Below are positions 56,455 to 64,000 of a stretch of 64,000 bases of DNA, one piece after another; within the stretch, counting starts at the first letter, position 1, and each line of letters opens with the position of its first letter. Location of the stretch: contig QPFY01000027.1 in assembly GCA_003665825.1 (NCBI GenBank), positions 26,129-90,128 of the forward strand, in the 5' to 3' direction. This stretch comes from Microbotryum silenes-acaulis (taxonomy: Eukaryota > Basidiomycota > Microbotryomycetes > Microbotryales > Microbotryaceae). The position numbers and the translations under genes are program-made. The notes beneath the pieces were generated by a model that ran no database searches, was not told the DNA's origin, and saw only the letters and a list, made by a program, of their open reading frames with translations.

Positions 56455-59400
56455 ATGGCACGAACGCGACCCGCGGCCAAGAAAAAGCCGTCTTCCACCT
56501 GGTCCCGTCGCCTCTCTGTACTGCTGCTCGTGTGGGCCGCGATCGCCAGCGTGGACGTCGTCATCGCGGTCAAGAAGCAGGACTTCAAGACGTGCGAGCA
56601 ATCTGGCTTCTGCAATCGCAACCGACAACTCGCCGACCGAGCGATCGACGCTTCCTCTACTTGGAAATCGCCCTACTCGATCGCTAGCCCGCCCCGCTTC
56701 GAGGCAGGGCGCTACATCGCGTCGGTCAAGAACGCGCTGTTCCCTTCAATCAGCTTCCGGCTCGAGATCCGCTTCCAGAACGATGGCTTGGCGCGCGTGA
56801 TCGTCGACGAGGTCGATGGATTGAGGCAGAGGTACAACGAGACCGCTTCTTGGGCCTTGGTGCAAGAACCTGTTCTTGATCTCGACGACGCTCATTATTC
56901 GGTCGAGATCGATGCCAAGCAATCGACCATCTCGTACGGTCCGCCCCAGCACGGCCAACAGGTCCAGGTCCAACACGACCCATTGCTCATCACCTTCCTC
57001 CGCGATGGACAGCCCCACATCGTCCTCAACGAGAGGGGCTTGTTCAACATGGAACACTTTCGCGTCAAACCCATCGCCGGCCAGGACCAGGGCGAGGTCG
57101 TCATTCAGGACCCGGACCATCCGACCGAACAGACCGTCATCGTACCCGAAAAGGCCTACCCGGGCTTTTTACCCACCAGCGACGACGGCATGTGGGAGGA
57201 GAATTTCAATGGCAAACAAGACTCCAAGCCCAAGGGTGAGTGCGCGTCCTCACGCGTTAGATTTGCACTCGGCTAAAACTTAGCTTGCCCGCGCACGGAA
57301 ACAGGCCCCGAATCGCTCAGTCTCGACATCAACTTCCTTGGTTACGAACACGTCTATGGTATTCCCCAACATGCCTCGACGCTGAGTCTCAAGCAGACCA
57401 GGTACGTCAGCGCATCTGCAACAAGCTCAAAGAGAGCAGCCCCCAAACTAACCGAACAACCCAACACAGGGGTGGCACGAACGCTTACACCGACCCTTAC
57501 CGCCTCTACAACCTCGACGTCTTTGAATACGACGCAGACTCGGAGATGGCCATCTACGGCTCGATCCCCTTCATGAAGGCCCACCGCGCCGGATCGACCG
57601 TCGCCGTCTTTGCCGCCATCGGATCCGAGATGTGGATCGACATCACCAAGAGCTCGACCCCCAAGCTTATCACCTCGGCCTTCAAGAAGAGGTCCAGGGA
57701 CGGCGCGTCGACGGATGCGGGTCCTTCTCCGGTCACAACGTCGACGCATTGGATCGCCGAATCGGGCATCTTGGACCTTTTCGTCTTCTTGGGGCCTTCG
57801 TCGCTCGACATCTTTGACCAATACACGACCTTGACGGGCAAGATCCCCATGCCGCAATACTTCGCTACCGCCTACCACCAATGTCGATGGAATTATGTCA
57901 ACGAAGAGGACGTGCAGGAGGTGCAGACCAAGTTCGACGAGTTCGACATCCCCATGGACGTCATGTGGCTCGATATCGAATACGCCGAGGAGCATAAGTA
58001 CTTTATTTGGAACAAAGACTACTTCCCCACACCTGAAAAGATGCAGCAGAAGTTGGTCGATCGAGGGCGTCAGGTAAGCATGACCATTAACAAAGCGGAC
58101 TCGCGGTGACTTGGATCATTGATATCTTGAGTATCTGAGTATCTCCAGCTCGTCGCGATCGTCGACCCGCACATCAAGCGCACCTCGTCGCTCCACGTCT
58201 ACAAAGAAGCGCAAGATCTTGACGTGCTGTGCAAGGACCGCGACGGCAACGAGTTCCGCGGATGGTGCTGGACCGGCGACTCGGCTTGGGTCGATTTCTT
58301 CCACCCCAAGAGTTGGGACTGGTGGGTTTCGTTGTTCAGGTTCGACAAGTTCGTCGGCTCGACCAAGAATTTGTACATTTGGAACGATATGAACGAGGTG
58401 GGTCTCGCGGTCGTCGGCGAGTGAGCGTCTGGAGTAGGCAACTAATTTGTTCTCAATGCCCGCCTACCTTAGCCTTCGGTCTTCGACGGACCCGAGATTA
58501 CGATGCATAAGGATGCGATCCACTACGGAGGATGGGAACACCGCGATGTGCACAACATCAACGGCATGCTCTACGTACGTTCCCGGAGTCGTCGCAGCTG
58601 ATCGGGGCGATCGAGCGATCACTGACTGCCGAGACTCCTTGCACCCGCAGCAAAACATCACCGCCCGGGGTTTGGTCGAGCGTGAACCCGTGCCCAGGCG
58701 CCCCTTCGTGCTCACGCGCGCCTTCTTCGCGGGTTCTCAACGCTTCGGCGCCATGTGGACCGGTGACAACCTCGGCCGTTGGTCACATCTTCAATCAACG
58801 CTGCCGATGCTGCTGACGAACGGTATCGCGGGCATGACCTTCGCCGGCTCGGACACGGGAGGTTTCTTTGGTGACCCCTCCGAAGAGATGATGACGCGTT
58901 GGTACCAAGTCGGCGCCCTCTCACCCTTCTTCCGCGCCCACGGTCATCTCGACACCAAGCGTCGCGAACCTTACCTCTTTGCCGAGCCTTACCGCTCGAT
59001 GATGCGCGAATCGATTCGCCTGAGGTACAAGATCTTACCGGCGATGTACACGGCCTTTTACGAAGCGAGTCGCACGGGTATCCCCATTTTGCGGCCACAG
59101 TACGTCGTCTTCCCCAACGATCCCAAGGGTTTCGACATGGAGGATCAGTTCTACCTCGGTTCGACCGGATTGTTGGCCAAACCCGTCGTCCACGAGGGGG
59201 TGACGCAAGCCGAAGTCTACATCTCCGACGATCAGCCTTACTACCACTACTTCAACCACGATCTTTATTTCGGTGTCGCGTCGGGTGGAACGACGATCAA
59301 GGTCGCCGCGCCGCTCGATTCGACCCCTCTCTTCCACCGTGGTGGTTCCATCTTCCCTCGCCGCGATCTTGTTCGTCGCTCGTCGATCTTGATGTGGAAG

Positions 59401-61612
59401 GACCCCATCACCCTCGTCGTTGCCGTCGACTTGACCGGCACCAAGGCCGAGGGTTCGCTCTACCTAGACGATGGCGAGTCCTTCGACCACGAAAAAGGCG
59501 ACTTTGTCCACCGAGGTTTCCAGCTCGCCCCTGCGTCGCCGGACAGCAAGTCCCTCGTCCTCTCTTCGCGCTCACTCGTCGACCCGTCGGCCGTCGGCTT
59601 GCAAAAGTACGATGCGACCTCCAACGCCTGGGCCAAGAAGATCGAGGATGTCGTCGTTCGAGAGATCCACGTCCTCGGTCTCGCGAGCAAACCTACCTGT
59701 GTCCGACTCGCGGGTACGCAACAAGGCCTCGAATTCGACTGGATAGACGGCCTGGCCGCCTCGAGTGCTCGTCGACGCGGTGGAAGACGTTCGGCCGAAC
59801 TCGTCATTAAAGATGCCGGAGTGCTCGTCGTGCAAGACTGGGACATCACCCTCAACTTTGGAGGCAACGCATGCCCGACCGTTCCTGCCATCGACCATGA
59901 AGCTCGCTTGCAATCTCCCGAATGCGCCCCCGGTCAGTTCTACTGCCAGAACCAAGGTTTCACACCCAACTGTATCCTTCGTTCGCGCGTCAACGACGGG
60001 ATCTGCGATCCTGAATGCTGTGACGGTTCGGACGAAACGGACGGCAAAGCCAAGTGCGGTAACTTTTGTGCTGAGCTCGCAAGGGAGAACGCGAGGATCA
60101 TGGCGGAAAAGAAGAGGAAGCATCGTGTTGGCGCTGCGATTCGTCGGGATTACATCAAATTCGGCGTCAAGGAAAAAGCGAGGCTACAGGATGAGATCGA
60201 AAAGGGCCAAAAAGAACTCGAACGATTGACGGTCAAGCAACAGTCGTCGCAGGCCACTTTGGAGAGATTGGAGAATGAGGCGGCGGGGGATATTCAGCGC
60301 AAGAAGGAGAGCTTGTTGTATAAGAAGATCGTCAAGATGCAGCATGCGATCGAGGCTCTGCAGAAACATCGTCAGAACCTCGAAGGGCATATCGTCGAAC
60401 TGAGTGGAGTGTTGGCGGATCTTTCGGTGAGTTCATCGTGCGGACTTCGTGGGAAGTACAGAACATTGGCTGACTCTTATTCCGTTCGTGCTTACTTGTG
60501 TGCAGCGCGACTTCAATCCCAACTACCAAGACATGGCCGTCCTCGGCGCCACTCGAGCGTTCAAGGAATGGCAAACGACGAACAACCTCCTCGACGAAGA
60601 TGGCAAACCCTACCAAATCGAAGGCGAGATCCTCCAGGTCCCCGTCGCCAACAACATAGTCGACTTGACCGATGACCAACTTAATGCGCTGCGCAACGAG
60701 GACCCGCTCAACCTCATCGATAGCTTGTCGACTCGCGTTGGCGAGCGGGTTATTCCGAGCTCTTCCTCGACGAGTAAGTTTTGGAATATGGGCAAGCGTG
60801 TACGTGTGGGTGCAAGCTCCTACATGCTTACGTTATCTCGTGTTTGGCGCAGTCTTCAACATCGGCGAGTACATCCCCGACAAGTTCAAGCCGCGCTACG
60901 ATGCCTTCAAGAAGAGCTTGATGGATGTGCTCGTCAGCACGGGCATCATCTACCCTTCCGCGTCGACGGAGGGTGCCGAAACGGCTGGTGAGTACATTCG
61001 GACGGAGCTGCTTCCCTTCCTACGTACCGTTATTGACAGTACATGCATATCTTGGTAGAATTGACGTCTGCACGCGCGGCTGTCAGCGCTTTGGTAGATG
61101 AGAAGGGTCGACTTGAAGAGCGCATCTCGTCGGCGCAGGGTGACCTCAACCGCGACTACGGACGCGATTGGGAATGGAAAAAGCTGGCCGAAACATGTCT
61201 TGAGAAAGATCACGGAGGGCGAGTTATGCTTCAAGCATTTGATCACAGTGTCACTAGATCACTCATTGTACTTGTCCTATAAAATCACAGGTTCGAGTAC
61301 AAGGTCTGCTTCTTGGACAAGGCTGAACAGATTCAACACGGTGTGCCGACGTCACTTGGCACCTTCTCCGGCTGGTCCCCGACCGCGACCGTCGGAACGG
61401 ACGAGTACTACCTCGAACAGAGCTACAGCGAAGGAGCGCGATGCTGGAATGGACCCGTGCGATCGTCGAGGGTTTTGTTGACCTGTGGGACGAAGAACGA
61501 GCTCGTGTCGGTGACCGAACCGGACAAGTGCTTGTATCTGTTCAAGATCAACACACCCGCCGTTTGCTTCGAGGAGGCGACTAACTCGTCGAACGAGAAG
61601 GATGAACTTTAG
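56455..61612 (+). CDS. Glucosidase II alpha-beta fusion (GH31 catalytic subunit joined to MRH-domain beta subunit)
   Basis: Ten exons close a 1,497-aa frame: 56455-57235, 57305-57401, 57470-58073, 58149-58397, 58473-58574, 58651-60426, 60506-60773, 60853-60987, 61059-61218 and 61291-61612. The last intron appears to be GC-AG. A signal peptide ([16 protein letters not shown]) precedes [14 protein letters not shown], typical of glucosidase II alpha. GH31 motifs follow: [20 protein letters not shown] (nucleophile Asp), MWTGDN (acid/base Asp). The alpha part ends near residue 1,030. In the same exon, [13 protein letters not shown]...[17 protein letters not shown] starts the beta part (one LDLa-like module), then a coiled coil, and an MRH domain ([29 protein letters not shown]) ending in KDEL. 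Glucosidase II trims glucose from N-glycans in the ER. Normally the subunits are separate genes. Confidence 0.9.
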
Positions 61613-62532
61613 ATGAAGGGGATTGATTATATGAAGTGTCTCGTTAGATGAACGTGCAACGTCGAAATAACTGTGCCCTAGCATAAGGACGACGCTCGCG
61701 AACCGTGGGCAGATTCTGTGGTGCTCTCTTGGTCGTAGTAGCGACGGCTGGTGAACGGCCGTCGCGACAATCGACTCGTTATCCGCAAGGCTCCACCTTC
61801 GTATTTGGGCTTATCGGGGGTGAGAAGTAACTTGGCGAGCTTGACGATCACTTGGACAGTTCTCGCTTTGATGTTGCAAGTTTTTCAATCTCTTGGTGGA
61901 TCGCCTCTTCTGAGTCGGCGTGGAACCTCTCTTTCGTAGCCGGCAAGGGACTCTCACGCTTCTGGTACCAAGCATCCCTAGCGTCATCTTCGGCGACTCT
62001 CAAAGAACCGGCATCGTGTTCGTCCTTGTGGGCCTCCGCCGACGCCTACGAGTCGAATTCTTCGCGACCGTGCCAGTCTTGATTGACCTCTGGCATCGCA
62101 CACGAGGGAGCGTCCACGCGTACCGCCAGCGTCTGGTCGAACAGGGGCGCAAATTGCGGGAGAAGATGCGGGCGATTGTGTCGTACTAGTTTTCGTGGTT
62201 CCCGGATGCAGAATGCCACCCTTTACGGAACCGAAATACTATATATCTCGTACAAGACGAGGCAAATGAGGCCATGGGGACCGCGCATGCGCAGCACTTA
62301 TAAGCCGCTCACCTCGCCGTCGCTCTCGCCACATTCCCACGAAATTCGCAAACTGGATACTTGCAGAGCAAACAGTCAATCTATAACTAATATTACTATG
62401 TGACACGAATGGTCAGATTGTGCACGAACCACACGCAGACCTAAACACACGCATTACGGTGGAACCCCCCATGACTGGACGACGGGCGCAAGAAGTGAAA
62501 CCAAGATGGTTGGAGTCGGACATCTTTTTTTC
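61613..62532. other. Intergenic region between two convergent genes
   Basis: About 920 nt with short frames only. None has recognisable motifs. Both neighbours end here, so it should hold terminator and poly-A signals. Confidence 0.4.
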
Positions 62533-64000
62533 TTAGACACGGGCAGAAGCCTTGGGAGGGGCGATGAACTCGTCTTGTGACTCGTTGGAGAGCTCCTCGA
62601 GTGACTTGCCCTTGGTCTCGGGAATGAGGAAAGTCGAGAAGAGACCCGTGAGCATGAAGAGCGCAAAAATCTGGAGCACGTGGTTGACCCAGTTGTTGGA
62701 ACCGGGGGCTCCTCCACGTCCTTGAGCTTGAAAGCCATGATCTGAGCAACGATGGCACCAAACTTGCCCGAGGCGGCACTGATACCGTGCGCGGTCGAAC
62801 GGTATCGGGTAGGGAAGACCTCACCGGGGACGACGAAGGTGGTGGTGTTGGGGCCAAAGTTCTGGAAAAAGTTGGTGAGGCAGTAGAGAGCGACGAAAGC
62901 ACCGGGGGCGTTGTCCTTGAGCTTGTGGTAACCGAAACCCATGGATGAGAGAGTGACGACGAGGAAGCAGAAGCCCATGATCTGGATGGCTTGCGGCCCC
63001 ACGAGTCGATGAAGAGGAAGGAGACCCAGTAGCCCGGGATGAGGCCGGCCACGGACAGGATGATTGTTGCCGATCGAGAGATTGTGAAGGGTCTGGTAAC
63101 GGATGAATTGGGGGGTTCCGCTGCTGACGTTGCCGTAGCCGATGGCACCGAGAATGATGGACGAGTTGAGACCGAGACCGTAAAAGGCGACGTCGAGGGC
63201 AAACCACGAGTAGGCGCAGCCGAGGAGGACCTTGCCGTTCTCCCACTTGGAGAAGTGGCAATGAAGTCACGGCGGCTGGCGACGGGGGCCTCAACCTTGA
63301 CGGCCTGGGGTTGTTCGTAGTCGTGAACGTAGCCACCAGTCGAGAGGAAGGCATCGACGTCGGTCGAGGCCTGCTTGACGTTGCGCTCGATGTCCATGGT
63401 GAAGCGAGGGGTCTCGGGGATCGTGAGACGGAAGTAGAGGGCGACACCACCGGGGACAGCACCGAGACCGATGAGCAATCGCCAGACAAAGTCGAGATGG
63501 CGGGGGTAGAGAGGGTCGTCGGCCAAAATTTGCTTCTTGAATGCAGCAAGGCAGACGAGCGAGACGAGGGCGGCCGAGAGCTGTCCCCATCCTTGCGAGG
63601 CAAAGACCGCGGTCATCATGCGACCACGGATGCGTGTCGCAGCGAACTCGGACGTGATGGTGGCGGAAAGAGGGTAGTCGCCACCGATTCCGATACCCAT
63701 GAGTACTCGCCAGAAGATGAGGACGCCGAGGAGGGAGATACCGGGGCCTCGACCGGCGACGGCTTGGCCGACGGTGGCGATGATGATGACCATGAGCTCG
63801 ATACCGTACATCTTCTTGCGACCGTACACATCGGCTAGGTACTGTGGAGTAGTGGTCGTGTCAATGACCGTAAAATTTCCAATTTAAATGCTATAGGACT
63901 ACACCCAAACCGAGTTGACCGAGCAAGGTGCCGACGGGCGTGGCGACCTTGAGACCGAGATCTTGGTTGGCCGTAAGCGCTCCACGGGGCTTGGCGAGGG
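62533..64000 (-). CDS. Pho84-type inorganic phosphate transporter (MFS, PHS family), 5' end outside window, several frame breaks
   Basis: The gene enters from the right edge: ALTANQDLGLKVATPVG, an intron at about 63,842-63,902, then LADVYGRKKMYGIELMVI, the MFS loop motif. GGDYPLSATITSEFAATR is the PHS-family signature. A central loop, IPGYWVSFLFIDSWGRK, the SSMGFGYHKL and NFGPNTTTFVVPGEVFP motifs, and the tail ending at 62,533 complete a normal Pho84. These transporters sit in the plasma membrane and import phosphate with protons. The protein is readable only if four small deletions are allowed, near 63,257, 63,065, 62,990 and 62,713. All are 1-2 nt losses. Similarity is otherwise high, so either assembly errors or a very recent pseudogene. 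Confidence 0.82.

Overview
The window looks like nuclear DNA of a basidiomycete yeast, most likely a Pucciniomycotina red yeast such as Rhodotorula, Sporobolomyces or a relative (inference). It is GC-rich and the genes are closely packed. Most are split by several 50-100 nt GT-AG introns. The gene content is fungal: a GT69 mannosyltransferase, Swc5, dynamitin, Cdc26, Atg22, histidinol phosphatase and a Pho84-type transporter.

Layout. 1-13.4 kb is ordinary gene space: an acyl-protein-thioesterase-like protein that has lost its nucleophile, a GT69 glycosyltransferase, a small mitochondrial protein, a SAM methyltransferase, SWC5, and a long disordered acidic/basic protein. 13.4-44.2 kb is an accessory, repeat-rich block. 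It holds a 280-bp dispersed repeat (called R1 here), a LINE split by a Ty1/copia element, a second copia element nested inside the first and then inverted, a Ty3/gypsy relic, two kinase-like paralogues facing each other (one interrupted by a solo LTR), and a 7.2-kb segment at 36.84-44.08 kb. That segment separates the two halves of an R1 copy and carries one large gene. 45-64 kb returns to ordinary gene space: an unrecognised 723-aa protein, CDC26, dynamitin, an OCA-type pseudophosphatase, ATG22, HIS2, a very large glucosidase II gene, and a phosphate transporter that runs off the right edge.

Three observations stand out. (1) The gene at 38,868-43,587 assembles from eight exons into one closed 1,375-codon frame. 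It joins a ubiquitin-specific-protease domain to two successive serine-recombinase (resolvase)-like domains and a Cys-rich tail. Its 7.2-kb segment interrupts R1 at a point where the other R1 copy in this window is continuous, so it is a candidate undescribed recombinase-borne mobile element. (2) The gene at 56,455-61,612 fuses the catalytic alpha subunit of ER glucosidase II (GH31) to the beta subunit (LDLa, coiled coil, MRH domain, KDEL end) in one frame. (3) The two copia elements form a ~4.4-kb inverted repeat whose LTR lengths and target-site duplications record insertion of B into A followed by an inversion between them.

Gene models were built by eye from reading frame, splice consensus and exon phase. 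All family assignments come from motif recognition; no database search was run.
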